A DNA stretch of 64,000 nt from Sideroxydans sp. (GTDB lineage: Bacteria > Pseudomonadota > Gammaproteobacteria > Burkholderiales > Gallionellaceae), in assembly GCA_028710605.1 (NCBI GenBank), contig JAQTTU010000001.1:372001-436000 (forward strand), in the 5' to 3' direction. The position numbers and the translations under genes were made by a program. Within the stretch, counting starts at the first letter, position 1. Each line of letters starts with the position of its first letter. Below are positions 31,165-39,901 of this stretch, piece after piece. The notes below the pieces were generated by a model. That model had not been told where the DNA came from and did not search any database. It was given only the letters and a program-made list of their open reading frames with translations.

Positions 31165-32292
31165 CAATTTTTCTTCCAATCGTTTGTTGGCCGCCTTTAC
31201 CTCGGCTACAAATTCGTTTGAAGGGACGAGCGTATAAACAACATCCAAAACCTTACCGCGCAGACCCGCCTCTATGCGCCGTCCAAGCTCGGCCAGGACT
31301 CCATGCTCTACCAATTCATTTATTGCGATATCGCAAGCTCCATGTGCATCCCTTGGGCGCGAATAACTGTCAAGCATGGCACTATCACGCTTGACAGTTG
31401 AGAAGCGGATCTCGAATGTTTTGAACCTGCTGGCAAAGGTATATTTCAGAATGAGTTGTTTGTGCAGCCACCGCGCTAATTGTGTGGTGTGGCTCATCAG
31501 CTGATGATAGTTGAACTGCCTGTATGAAAGACTATCCATGCATTCTGTGACGAGCGGATGGAATTGAGCCATCCATTTTTTGTCTGCGTCGATCTTCATG
31601 TCTTTGCGAGTAACACCGATCAGGGCGGTCAGGTAGTTACTTTTCCCAAATGACAGATCTACTGATGTGGGCGAATTAGCAGTTATTTTGATGTTGCTGC
31701 CTGACAATATATCCAAGCTTAATTTGATTTCATCAAATGAACGTGAGTGCCCTCGTTGCCTCAGTTCTTCTCGAAGTTGGTAGAGGCTAAAAACAACACC
31801 GCTTCTAGCAGTAGGCCTTTTGTTTATCAAAAATCCTTGCTCCTGATCAACTGCCAATTTTCTCAGTGCTTCTTCTACCAACTCTTCGTTTGAACTTGGA
31901 TAATAGGCCGTCGTGACCAGTTTCCCGTCCCTTGATCTTTTTGATTTTCCTTTCTCATCCCTTTCCTCAATTTGAGTCGCCTGAATAGATGCGCTGAACT
32001 TTGTCCCTCTGTACTCAAAATCAAGTTGAAGTAACGGAAGATTGCCATGCTCATCGCGCATCTTGGTCATCGCTTGACGCGAAATTGAGTAACGCGGAAC
32101 AGCATCCCAAAGCTCAATTGAATTCGACAGCCGTTGTCGCTCATTATCCGTATTGCAAAGAAAGTTTTGAAATAAGCAAAGTTGGGGATCTTTAAAATCC
32201 TTTGCGACCGGCAATCTTGCAACCATTTTTGTGCGACTGATGCGACTTTCTTCTGATGGTGATTCATTCGCGCCCATACTTATCGGTCCCAT
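31162..32292 (-). CDS. Plasmid replication initiator Rep
   Basis: A 376-aa soluble protein. A basic N-terminal part is followed by VPRYSISRQAMTKMRDE and two predicted winged helices: ARSGVVFSLYQLREELRQRGHSRSFDEIKLSLDILSGSNIKI (about 165-205) and RQFNYHQLMSHTTQLARWLHKQL (about 255-278). The pattern (LYQLREEL, then IKLSLDILS, then LARWLHKQL) resembles TrfA/RepA-type iteron-binding initiators. Its stop codon lies in the last of nine iterons, so it is the likely initiator for that origin. ATG32292 has no strong ribosome site, and ATG32277 is an alternative. The promoter-like module lies at 32317-32343. Confidence 0.82.
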   Translation of the reverse strand: MGPISMGANESPSEESRISRTKMVARLPVAKDFKDPQLCLFQNFLCNTDNERQRLSNSIELWDAVPRYSISRQAMTKMRDEHGNLPLLQLDFEYRGTKFSASIQATQIEERDEKGKSKRSRDGKLVTTAYYPSSNEELVEEALRKLAVDQEQGFLINKRPTARSGVVFSLYQLREELRQRGHSRSFDEIKLSLDILSGSNIKITANSPTSVDLSFGKSNYLTALIGVTRKDMKIDADKKWMAQFHPLVTECMDSLSYRQFNYHQLMSHTTQLARWLHKQLILKYTFASRFKTFEIRFSTVKRDSAMLDSYSRPRDAHGACDIAINELVEHGVLAELGRRIEAGLRGKVLDVVYTLVPSNEFVAEVKAANKRLEEKL

Positions 32293-32377
32293 GCAATTAA
32301 CTTACACAACCTTGATTATTATCCTGTTGCGCTTATTTGTAAACGCCAAAACCAACTTTGCGTTCAAAGGCGTGCAA

Positions 32378-32701
32378 TCAGCAAAGCGTGTTCTCGATTT
32401 GTTGCGCAATATCCAGCCAGTGCTGGCGAAAGTCATCGCGCTGCGCGTCGCTGCAGATCGACTCGACAAGCATCCAGCTGGAGACCAGAAGGATGTCTGC
32501 CAGATGCTCAGGGCGATTGCCCATCGCTTTCGCCGTAATGGCAGTTAGCTCGCCGGCGTAAATCTGGCCAGCTCCCACCCCAGCAGCTCGTTCTATTTCG
32601 GCCAAGCCGATTTCAACGCAAACCAGGGGGCAATCTTTCAAAACTTTCAATAAGGAGGATGGACAAACAAGCGCTGTTGCACCTTGGGGATTCTTGAGCA
32701 T
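32378..32701 (-). CDS. Small protein upstream of rep, paralogue of post-traI gene
   Basis: From ATG32701 (ribosome site TAGGAG) the 107-aa protein contains CPLVCVEIGLAEIERAAGVGAG and ITAKAMGNRPEHLADILLVSSWMLVESIC. The same blocks occur in the gene at 57142-57444, right after traI. It is soluble and mostly helical. The family is not recognised. Its location 86 bp upstream of rep suggests a role in replication or copy control, and its paralogue's location suggests a role at transfer. Neither is proven. Confidence 0.72.
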   Translation of the reverse strand: MLKNPQGATALVCPSSLLKVLKDCPLVCVEIGLAEIERAAGVGAGQIYAGELTAITAKAMGNRPEHLADILLVSSWMLVESICSDAQRDDFRQHWLDIAQQIENTLC

Positions 32702-33083
32702 GGCGAGACTCCTATTCGGTTTGGTTAAACCGACCTCGCTCACGATCAAATGAAGGAGGACGGCAATGCGAGGGTTGATCGACCGGGAATAGGAACCGGC
32801 GTGGATTGCTCCACCCCTCACACGCCGCCCAAACTGGGTTGCCGTGTGACGGACGTAAAAATAGCCGCATTGCTGGCGGCCTGTCCGCCTATTACCCGAG
32901 CGATCAAACTCGACTACCCATGTGGGGCAGCGAAAGAATGATATGCGTGGAGGGTTGTTGTGTCAATCAGCAGTAACGTCTATTTGCTTGTCGTTGCTGG
33001 ATTAACCTGCCCATTTCCGAAATGGATAATGGGTAATAGATAATATAAGTGAACTTCAAATATAGCAGCGGATGTGGAAGCGC
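32702..33083. promoter_or_regulatory. Upstream region of rep operon with palindrome-heptamer motif
   Basis: A 382-bp gap. At 33011-33025 lies CCATTTCCGAAATGG, a perfect palindrome with 7-bp arms, followed by GGATAAT (33024-33030), GGGTAAT (33031-33037) and AGATAAT (33038-33044). A related block lies at 14047-14080. GAAGGAGGACGGCAATG at 32752-32768 is a strong rightward ribosome site, but it opens only an 8-codon frame. No gene is supported in the rest. Confidence 0.6.
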
Positions 33084-33749
33084 TTAACGCCTAGAAGTGA
33101 TACCCATACCATCCGCGCACTGGGAAACCAGTCCGTTGGCCAATTGTGCGAATAAATTTGGATCGCCATTTGCGCTGTCAGGGGAGATCATCCACTTGCC
33201 ACAAATGACCAGTGATGGCGTGTTGGTTGGACGGTAATGCGCCTGCCTTTCGTAACGTGCGGAGCCAAGTTCAATCTCTGCCTTCCAGGCAGTCACAATG
33301 CTTTGGCGGCTCAGCCCTTGAGACAGTAGCGCGTCAAACCACCGATCACGGTTTGATCCCTGCTTTTCATCCTGAACCAGAGAATACGCTTCAGCTGCAA
33401 AGGCTTCTCGCTGCGCCGGTGTGCCTATTCGCTCCGCTACCCAAAACGTCTGCAGCCCCAACATTGTTTCGTTGGAAATGTCATGGCCATCACCAGGCTC
33501 TACGACAGGATAGAACTGAAATGAGATGCCTTTGGGCAGCGACTTTCCCCATGCAGAAAGTGACGTATGAAACATACGGCACGCCGGGCAGCCGAATCGG
33601 TAGAAGGCAATGACTGAAGTTTTATCCTTTTCGACATACGGCGTTACATCCTTGATCGGGTTCGGTACGGCAGGTGGCCGAACGTCAGCGACCGCGCTCT
33701 GAGAAAAAACAAGTACAGCCAAGGATGTCCAATTAAAAAGTGTTCGCAT
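33084..33749 (-). CDS. DsbA-like periplasmic thiol oxidoreductase
   Basis: A 221-aa protein with signal peptide (MRTLFNWTSLAVLVFSQSAVA) and a thioredoxin-fold active site FYRFGCPACRMFH (CPAC, near residues 54-57). The helical insert and the late SLVICGKW strand fit DsbA-like proteins. The cis-Pro position is TNTPSLVI. It could oxidise cysteines in the Cys-rich transfer proteins encoded elsewhere in the window. It overlaps the GspE-like gene by 17 bp, so the two are probably coupled. Confidence 0.85.
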   Translation of the reverse strand: MRTLFNWTSLAVLVFSQSAVADVRPPAVPNPIKDVTPYVEKDKTSVIAFYRFGCPACRMFHTSLSAWGKSLPKGISFQFYPVVEPGDGHDISNETMLGLQTFWVAERIGTPAQREAFAAEAYSLVQDEKQGSNRDRWFDALLSQGLSRQSIVTAWKAEIELGSARYERQAHYRPTNTPSLVICGKWMISPDSANGDPNLFAQLANGLVSQCADGMGITSRR

Positions 33750-35277
33750 CAGTCAATTCCTCTGAAGATACAAGATTGGAATCCAGCGCAGCTCTGAATA
33801 ACGAATCCACACCTGGTGTCCATTTCTGAACCAAATTCGCAAGCGCATGCCGACGTTCTTCTGTAATGCAGACGCGGAGCAAGATATCGTGAGCTTCTGC
33901 GGTAAAACCGACCGCCTCGATTAAATCCTCAGCCGAACACATCCCTTGATCCAGCAGCAACTTCCCAATTCGCTGATGATTGCCTTGCTTACGCCCGTCA
34001 GACTGCAACGAGAGCAGGTTGTGCATACTCTCAGCAGAAACCATACCTCGTTCCACAAGAACTTGGCCAAGACGACGATTTTTGATGGTGGGTGCTTCCT
34101 GAATTGAGGAAACGCGGCAAGCCTCTTCAAGCGAGGTCACTCCGGAGAAAGCAAAATGCTCGGCAGCCTGCGCAAGCGTCTCGAATTGAGATTGACGGCT
34201 CGCAGCAGCATAAATTTCATCCACCCCATGAAGGAATGCCTTCTTTACCCGGTGATCCGCGAGGATGACTTCCATCACCGGCGTGAAGCCCTTGTAGCCC
34301 TTCGTAGGCTGCAAATATTCTGCGTTAGGTCGATAGGCGTTGCTCGCCTTGAGCCATGCTTTCTCTGCATCATTGGGGGGCGAATGATCGCACTCTTCAG
34401 GGCTGGCCAGCGTCCGGATAAGGCGCTGGGCTGTTACCCCGCGTAGCGCGGCAGATAACGTGTGAGGATCAATGCCAAATTCAAGCATCCGCGTGATGGC
34501 CATGGCTGCGTTGTTTGCATGCAATGTCGATAGAACAAGGTGGCCCGTGATAGCGGCCTGAACTGCGATGTTCGCTGTCTCCTGGTCACGAATCTCACCA
34601 ATCAGTATCACATCAGGATCCTGACGAAGTACCGAGCGCAATGCGCTGGCAAAGGTAACGGATTGACCATCGACGTTGATCTGGTGAAATTCCGCGATAC
34701 GATACTCAACAGGATTCTCGATCGTAATGATATTGCGCGCCTCATTATTGAGTTCATTGAGCAACGCATACAATGTGGTTGTCTTGCCGGAGCCGGTCGG
34801 CCCGGTGACAAGGAGTAAGCCGTTCGGCTCAAGCAGTACGCGGTCAAATGCTTCGCGCACTGCCGGTGTCATATTGATATCGGCAAGCCGCCTGTTGGAA
34901 TTTGACTGGTCAAGGAGACGGCAGACGATCAACTGACTGCCATTCACACCCGGCGAAATGGCCACCCGGATATCGACGTTGCAGCTATTGATCCGCAAGC
35001 TGATACGCCCATCCTGCATCCCCAACCTATCCGTGACAGAAAGACGCGCGCGCGCGCGGATCTTCTCGTCAATAATTGTCATCCATGTGCGAGGTATATC
35101 CCGGTGATTTACCAGAGAACCACCGGGCATGCGAAAACGAATTCGGCAAAGGCCGTCCGTCATTTGAAAGTGAACATCAGCAACACGCTCATGAACTGCT
35201 TGGATGATGACATCGTTCAGACAACCTACAACGGCCTCTTCATCTTTAGATGTGCTGATGAAGAGCTTATTTTGCAT
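33733..35277 (-). CDS. GspE/PilB-type secretion ATPase with C-terminal MshEN-like domain
   Basis: About 514 aa from ATG35277 (a longer start at 35295 exists). Walker A is VTGPTGSGKTTTLY (157-170), the Asp box includes IENPVEYR, Walker B is PDVILIGEIRD (221-231) and the His box is GHLVLSTLHAN (245-255). Such hexameric ATPases drive type II secretion or type IV pilus assembly. Two features are odd. The tetracysteine zinc motif is missing. And a pair of RLGQVLVERG/RIGKLLLDQG repeats like the MshEN (T2SSE_N, c-di-GMP-binding) domain lies after the ATPase core (401-455), not before it. No pilin or GspF-type partner is nearby. Confidence 0.88.
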   Translation of the reverse strand: MQNKLFISTSKDEEAVVGCLNDVIIQAVHERVADVHFQMTDGLCRIRFRMPGGSLVNHRDIPRTWMTIIDEKIRARARLSVTDRLGMQDGRISLRINSCNVDIRVAISPGVNGSQLIVCRLLDQSNSNRRLADINMTPAVREAFDRVLLEPNGLLLVTGPTGSGKTTTLYALLNELNNEARNIITIENPVEYRIAEFHQINVDGQSVTFASALRSVLRQDPDVILIGEIRDQETANIAVQAAITGHLVLSTLHANNAAMAITRMLEFGIDPHTLSAALRGVTAQRLIRTLASPEECDHSPPNDAEKAWLKASNAYRPNAEYLQPTKGYKGFTPVMEVILADHRVKKAFLHGVDEIYAAASRQSQFETLAQAAEHFAFSGVTSLEEACRVSSIQEAPTIKNRRLGQVLVERGMVSAESMHNLLSLQSDGRKQGNHQRIGKLLLDQGMCSAEDLIEAVGFTAEAHDILLRVCITEERRHALANLVQKWTPGVDSLFRAALDSNLVSSEELTDANTF

Positions 35278-35473
35278 TGACCCGATGCCCTTCATTCTTT
35301 GCGCGCAAAGAACTGATCCCCTGAATGGTTTGTTGCGCCGTCCACCGCAACAACCAGAAGAAATTACGGATCAGGATTCGTGAAATTGCCCGGACAATCC
35401 AAGCCGCCAGTATTGCTGAAAAAACGCCAAGGAACACTGCGCCGATCAGCATTGCCATTTCATTGTTTAACAT
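35267..35473 (-). CDS. Small membrane protein, 68 aa
   Basis: ATG35473 follows GGAG and overlaps the upstream stop (TAATG). One or two hydrophobic segments (MAMLIGAVFLGVFSAILAAWIV; ILIRNFFWLLRW) are followed by a basic tail (RAKNEGHRVNAK). The end overlaps the start of the GspE-like gene. It might anchor that ATPase at the membrane. No family is recognised. Confidence 0.65.
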   Translation of the reverse strand: MLNNEMAMLIGAVFLGVFSAILAAWIVRAISRILIRNFFWLLRWTAQQTIQGISSLRAKNEGHRVNAK

Positions 35474-35748
35474 TACGATTTGCTCCAAACACAACGTAGC
35501 TCTTTCGAGAAAAAGGTTCTTGCAATCAGCTTCTCAGCAGTTTCCCTGGCTTCAGCTGACCAGACGTATGCTGACGTGCGCTCTTCAGCTGTTATCCAAT
35601 TCGCAGATAGCTCACGAGCACCCCAAGAAATCAGATTGACTGGAGCTGCGAAGCGTTGAACCTGTTCACAATCGGTTTTTGCTGAGAGTGCCCACAATGC
35701 CCAGCCAACAATCGTAAACATCAAAAAACCACCGAGCATTGCTTTCAT
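35473..35748 (-). CDS. Small exported or membrane protein, 91 aa
   Basis: A 91-aa protein with an N-terminal hydrophobic segment (MLGGFLMFTIVGWALWALSA) and a periplasmic remainder with two Cys (KTDCEQVQRF and LRCVWSKS). It begins the leftward set with the small membrane gene, GspE-like ATPase and DsbA-like gene. No family is recognised. The upstream gap contains an imperfect palindrome (GCACGTAC...GTATGTGC, 35784-35803). Confidence 0.65.
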   Translation of the reverse strand: MKAMLGGFLMFTIVGWALWALSAKTDCEQVQRFAAPVNLISWGARELSANWITAEERTSAYVWSAEARETAEKLIARTFFSKELRCVWSKS

Positions 35749-35821
35749 AATTTTCCCTTGCGTTGATGTTGTTTTTTTAATCTTTGCACGTACTAAGGTA
35801 TGTGCGCTAAATACGAGTCCG

Positions 35822-36277
35822 CTATCCAGTGATCGCCTTCAGGCGCTTGTATTTTTCCCAGACTTTATTTGCATAAAGCCTTCTATTTTGCTCAGCCCGC
35901 TTTGATTTCGAATGGCCAGCGTTATAAGCGCCTACAGCAGCCCACGTACTTCCTTGTATTTGCATGCTCTCTTTCAGAATCAGTGCGGCAACATGAATAT
36001 TGATGCAGGCGTTAAAAAGATCATTACGTTTGATCCCAACCGATTTAAGAAGCCCGAAATGACTTGAATTGATCTGCATGACACCAACGTCTTCTGTTCC
36101 ATTGTTGTTCTTGTGAACAGCAGCTCTATTGAGGTCTGATTCAACCATTGCGATTGAGATCAAAATATCCTTGTTTACCCCCGCCCTTTTGGCGGCATCG
36201 CCAAAACAGTAACTCTGAGTGCCCGCCAAGGAATGGTGGGACATCAATAACAACGTCAATAAAAGGTAAGTTCGCAT
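35822..36277 (-). CDS. Lytic transglycosylase (SLT family, conjugation type)
   Basis: A 151-aa periplasmic enzyme with signal peptide (MRTYLLLTLLLMSHHSLA). DILISIAMVESDLNRAA holds the catalytic Glu, VGVMQINSSHF and AAVGAYNAGH are the typical lysozyme-fold boxes, and CYFGD/FNACINI supply a likely disulfide. It resembles Orf169/VirB1-type enzymes that open peptidoglycan for the transfer channel. The promoter-like module (36283-36305 on the minus strand) lies just upstream, so it probably belongs to the transfer regulon. Confidence 0.9.
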   Translation of the reverse strand: MRTYLLLTLLLMSHHSLAGTQSYCFGDAAKRAGVNKDILISIAMVESDLNRAAVHKNNNGTEDVGVMQINSSHFGLLKSVGIKRNDLFNACINIHVAALILKESMQIQGSTWAAVGAYNAGHSKSKRAEQNRRLYANKVWEKYKRLKAITG

Positions 36278-36334
36278 TCTATGATTCTATTGCATGTGTG
36301 TATAATTTGCAATTATCACCACCCATTCAAAAAG

Positions 36335-37234
36335 ATGAACATCCCGACATTTGTATTGATTTTGATGGCCGTGCTAACAGCGGACGCACAGGCAAAAAGT
36401 GAGGATGATGCAAAGTCGAGTTTTGATTTGTCGGCCTTGTATAGCAAGTTCAAAGCGGCTTCTGGCATTACGACTACTCAGCAGATAATCCAGTCTGATT
36501 TCAATGCAGCTCTTACAAACAACACCTCGCCGACAAAGCTATTTTCTTATGCAAAAAAAGGCGACCCATCGGCATGCAATTACGTTGGGTATCTATTCGA
36601 GGTGGGGAAAGGGGTCAAACAAGATTCCGTTAAGGCGGAGAAGTGGTTTTTGTATTGCGCCAAAAACAATCCAAAAGCAGCCTACAACCTCGGCGTGATT
36701 TATTCCGATGGGAGATTGGGTGTCCTTCAGGACAAAGCCCGTGCAGTCCCATATCTCAAGAAGGCTTGGAGCGAATTGCACCTTCCGCTTGCGGGAATTA
36801 GATTGGCATATTGGTATAGGTCTCAAAAAGATTGGCAAAGCGAATGGGATGTTTTAACAACGCTTGAAATTGGTAAAAAATACCCCCGGCATTGGGGCTA
36901 TTTGATGGGTGAAATGATCATCATGAAACAAGCCCCAATCTACGATCCGACAAAAGCAAACAACGCCCTAAGCCTTGCGGTCGATAAGTACAATGGCCAA
37001 GCAGCGGAACTACTGGCTTATTCGTTGGGGACTGGCTTGAATGGAACCGTAGATACCTATCATGCATGCATCACAGAAGTGTTTGCAGAAACGTTTGGCG
37101 GGGTATCCGGGACAGCAAGATGGCGCTCTGGAATGAGCGATAGCGATGTGGCCGCTTGCAAAGGAGAAGCCGCAATCTGGCTTTCCAAAAACAAACGGCC
37201 AGAACCAATCGATTTTCAATCTCTGATCTACTAA
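36335..37234 (+). CDS. Sel1-repeat secreted protein
   Basis: A 299-aa protein from ATG36335, with signal peptide (MNIPTFVLILMAVLTADAQA). Sel1/TPR-like repeats follow: ACNYVGYLFEVGKGVKQDSVKAEKWFLYCAK and AAYNLGVIYSDGRLGVLQDKARAVPYLKKA. Such helical solenoids bind proteins; the partner is unknown. Its TAA overlaps the start of a membrane metalloprotease gene (TAATG), so the two are cotranslated and may form one unit. Confidence 0.82.
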   Translation: MNIPTFVLILMAVLTADAQAKSEDDAKSSFDLSALYSKFKAASGITTTQQIIQSDFNAALTNNTSPTKLFSYAKKGDPSACNYVGYLFEVGKGVKQDSVKAEKWFLYCAKNNPKAAYNLGVIYSDGRLGVLQDKARAVPYLKKAWSELHLPLAGIRLAYWYRSQKDWQSEWDVLTTLEIGKKYPRHWGYLMGEMIIMKQAPIYDPTKANNALSLAVDKYNGQAAELLAYSLGTGLNGTVDTYHACITEVFAETFGGVSGTARWRSGMSDSDVAACKGEAAIWLSKNKRPEPIDFQSLIY

Positions 37235-37731
37235 TGCCTAACTGGCTCTTACAGCATGCAGACTCGCTGAACCTTATTGATATGACCATGATGCTCAGCA
37301 TCATGATTGCAAACACCCTGATTTCTCGCTTCGGCATGTGGCCGTACAGCCTTGTGACTTTCCCTGGCACGCTGACACACGAGCTGGCTCATTATTTCAT
37401 GGCGCTGGTCTTTTTTGCTTCCCCTTCCCTGCCGGACATCATCCCAAAGCGGAACGGCAGTTCATGGACAATGGGAGCCGTTACATTCGTCCCGACACTT
37501 ATCAATTCCGTACCAATCGCACTCGCGCCGCTGCTCTTGATGCCCGCGAGCTGGTTGTTCGCAGAGAGGGTGATGCATCCGGCCCACGGATGGAACTATC
37601 TGATCTATGGATGGATTGCTGGCAACATGCTGTATGCCTGTTTGCCATCCCGTCAGGACTGGAGGGTGGCGATGCCTACGTTGTCCATCGTTATGGTGGT
37701 ATGGATCTTGTACGAACTGGCCAGAAGATAG
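37234..37731 (+). CDS. M50-like integral membrane metalloprotease
   Basis: A 165-aa protein with several transmembrane segments. An HExxH zinc motif lies within a membrane helix (GTLTHELAHYFMALVFF, His at about 51-55). WTMGAVTFVPTLINSVPIALAPLLLMP and later helices follow. The layout (zinc motif inside a membrane segment near a Pro-Gly) fits small M50/site-2-protease-like enzymes. A second metal ligand Asp was not clearly placed. Coupling to a secreted Sel1-repeat protein suggests a substrate adaptor (inference). Confidence 0.75.
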   Translation: MPNWLLQHADSLNLIDMTMMLSIMIANTLISRFGMWPYSLVTFPGTLTHELAHYFMALVFFASPSLPDIIPKRNGSSWTMGAVTFVPTLINSVPIALAPLLLMPASWLFAERVMHPAHGWNYLIYGWIAGNMLYACLPSRQDWRVAMPTLSIVMVVWILYELARR

Positions 37732-37758
37732 TTCGCTCTGAAACGCACGGCGGTCATG

Positions 37759-39879
37759 TTAATCGTTCACTGAAAATCCGGTAGTGGTTGTGGTAGGGGA
37801 ATTCACACCACCCGGAGTTGTTACAGTGATCGTCATAATGCCTGACGATATGGTATTAGTGCACGTGCCGGACGCGAATTGAGCATCACTTTGTAGAGTG
37901 ATTGGATATTTTTGAAACGCTGCGTTTCCAACCGATGCGGGACATCCGGAAAATGCACTACTGCACCCGGCTGTATCTGGAACTACAAAGGATGCTGTTG
38001 ATAGGACCGTTCCGTTGGTAGAAGAGATACCGATGGTCGTACCCACAGGCATGGCATTGCCGTTCACGTCAACCAAACGGATATAGTAAGTTTGAGCTGG
38101 ATTGCTGTTATTGGCTGACAATGTATCGCATGATGGCAGCGTAATGGCACCCACGGCAGCATCGTTTGAGTCGAACAACGCCAAAGGTGCTGGATAGGAC
38201 GATGAGAAGGTAATGATTGAAGATGAGCGCACATCAATGATTTGTTGCGTGCTGCATGTGCCCGCAGAACTGGATGAATTGCAGAGTATGCCGCTGTACT
38301 TGCCATCCGGGCCATCGAATGCGTTATTGCCATTCAAATCAAAGAACGGTTCACCAGCATCTCTCACACCATTCTCGTTGTAGTCAACAAATGCCTCGGA
38401 CATATCAGTTGAATTGTTGTTTGCATCGATCAATTCGTTTGGAGAAATGTCTGCCACACCATTGCCGTTTAGATCGGTGAAGCTCTCGTTGCCAAGTGCC
38501 CACGCCAGTACAGTCACACGTCCATTTGATGGGCGGAAATTGGCACTGGTAAGGGTTGTGCTGCACGCGCCTGCGGATGTCTGACAACTGCTGAGTATCT
38601 GTCCACCCTCTGATGTGAAATTAACCACAGTGTTATCCGGCACAGGATTGGAAAAGTGGTCGGACAATCTGGCGGTTAAAACAGTCGTGTTTCCATCCAC
38701 CCCCCATCCTTCGATATTGTGTTTGGTGGCCGACAGTGAAAAACTGCTCTGGTCCGGGATGCCTGTGGTGATGGTGAGAGCGCTCGATTGAGATGAGAGA
38801 ATTGCTCCACCCAGCCCGCTTGAGGTTGCAATCACCCTGACCGGTGTGCTTACGACCCCGGAATTGACTGAAACCGTTGCATATCCATAAGCGTCCGAGG
38901 TCACGGATGACGTGACGGCAGGGGAAATCGGTGCAGGTGTTAGTGCTATCCCGCCAATTGTTGTTGTAAGAGAACAGTCAACCGTTTTACCTTGAATTGG
39001 ATTCCCGTTTGCGTCGAGAACACGGAAAGTGACGGTGGAGGCTTCTATCCCACCAACCCCTTTAAGAGAGAGACTTATCGGACTCGCCGACACGAATTGC
39101 AATGAACCGGCAACCGGTGCAGCCACGGCGATGGTTGCCGATGATGATGCCATGCCAGATACAGATGCTGTGACCGTATCGCTCCCGGCACAACCATTGT
39201 CTTTGTACGATGCAGTAGCAACGCCATTAACCGTCGTAGTCGATGCGGTAATGGTTGCTTTGCCGCTGGCCACGCACGATGAAGTGAAGGACACACTCTG
39301 CGGGGTGGTTACTGGCACTCCAGCACTCGTGACAGTCACGCTTACGCTTGTTGTGCCATAGGCTGACAACGGCAACGCACCCACCCCGAATACCGGAGTG
39401 CTGACAGCTACTGTTGTTGCGCCGACGGAAAACCCCATCGTCGTTGTGTAGGCCACCGCTGGGCTTCCAGCCTGAGCGGATGCCGTGATGGTTGTCGCTC
39501 CGGAAGCTATCCCTGCATTGGTCAGTGAGACAGATGCCACACCATTGTTATTGGTCAAGGCCGTCGCTGTGGACGGAGTAATACTTGCAAGAGATGTGTT
39601 TGCGACACTGAAAGTGACGACAGCGTTTTTAACGATCGCTCCGTTCGCATCTGTTAACGTTGCGGAAACATTAGCAGGCGTGCTCGTTGTTGATGTGCCT
39701 GAAACAGGGTCGGTAAGGGCTATCACAATACCGGGTGCGGCAACGCTAGTGCCAGATGAACCACCTGTAGATGGTGTGCCTGCTGCTGCGGTGCCGGAAC
39801 CATTCGAACAACCGGCGATTGCAAGAGCAACGACCACCATGAGGTGTGAGAAATAAATTTTATTCAGCGAACTATTCAT
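37759..39879 (-). CDS. Ig-like (Big-1) surface lipoprotein
   Basis: A 706-aa lipoprotein with lipobox VALAIAGCSNG (Cys at about 24). At least four Ig-like repeats of the invasin Big-1 type follow (recurring DANGAIVKNAVVTFSV, TTNNNGVASVSLT, DANGNPIQGKTV, DAYGYATVSV). An Asp/Asn-rich calcium-binding-like part lies at about 465-520 (DLNGNGVADISPNELIDANN; DYNENGVRDAGEPFFDLNGN). It should extend from the cell surface. Large Big-domain proteins on IncHI plasmids aid conjugation, a plausible parallel. It is transcribed with the barrel gene 22 bp upstream. Confidence 0.88.
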   Translation of the reverse strand: MNSSLNKIYFSHLMVVVALAIAGCSNGSGTAAAGTPSTGGSSGTSVAAPGIVIALTDPVSGTSTTSTPANVSATLTDANGAIVKNAVVTFSVANTSLASITPSTATALTNNNGVASVSLTNAGIASGATTITASAQAGSPAVAYTTTMGFSVGATTVAVSTPVFGVGALPLSAYGTTSVSVTVTSAGVPVTTPQSVSFTSSCVASGKATITASTTTVNGVATASYKDNGCAGSDTVTASVSGMASSSATIAVAAPVAGSLQFVSASPISLSLKGVGGIEASTVTFRVLDANGNPIQGKTVDCSLTTTIGGIALTPAPISPAVTSSVTSDAYGYATVSVNSGVVSTPVRVIATSSGLGGAILSSQSSALTITTGIPDQSSFSLSATKHNIEGWGVDGNTTVLTARLSDHFSNPVPDNTVVNFTSEGGQILSSCQTSAGACSTTLTSANFRPSNGRVTVLAWALGNESFTDLNGNGVADISPNELIDANNNSTDMSEAFVDYNENGVRDAGEPFFDLNGNNAFDGPDGKYSGILCNSSSSAGTCSTQQIIDVRSSSIITFSSSYPAPLALFDSNDAAVGAITLPSCDTLSANNSNPAQTYYIRLVDVNGNAMPVGTTIGISSTNGTVLSTASFVVPDTAGCSSAFSGCPASVGNAAFQKYPITLQSDAQFASGTCTNTISSGIMTITVTTPGGVNSPTTTTTGFSVND

Positions 39880-39901
39880 GATTACTCCGATGTATTACGC
39901 T

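Noticed and set aside
32750-32941. Rightward 63-aa frame upstream of rep
   Set aside because: The good ribosome site at 32752-32758 serves an ATG in another frame that stops after 8 codons. The 63-aa frame itself has no suitable site or recognisable sequence.
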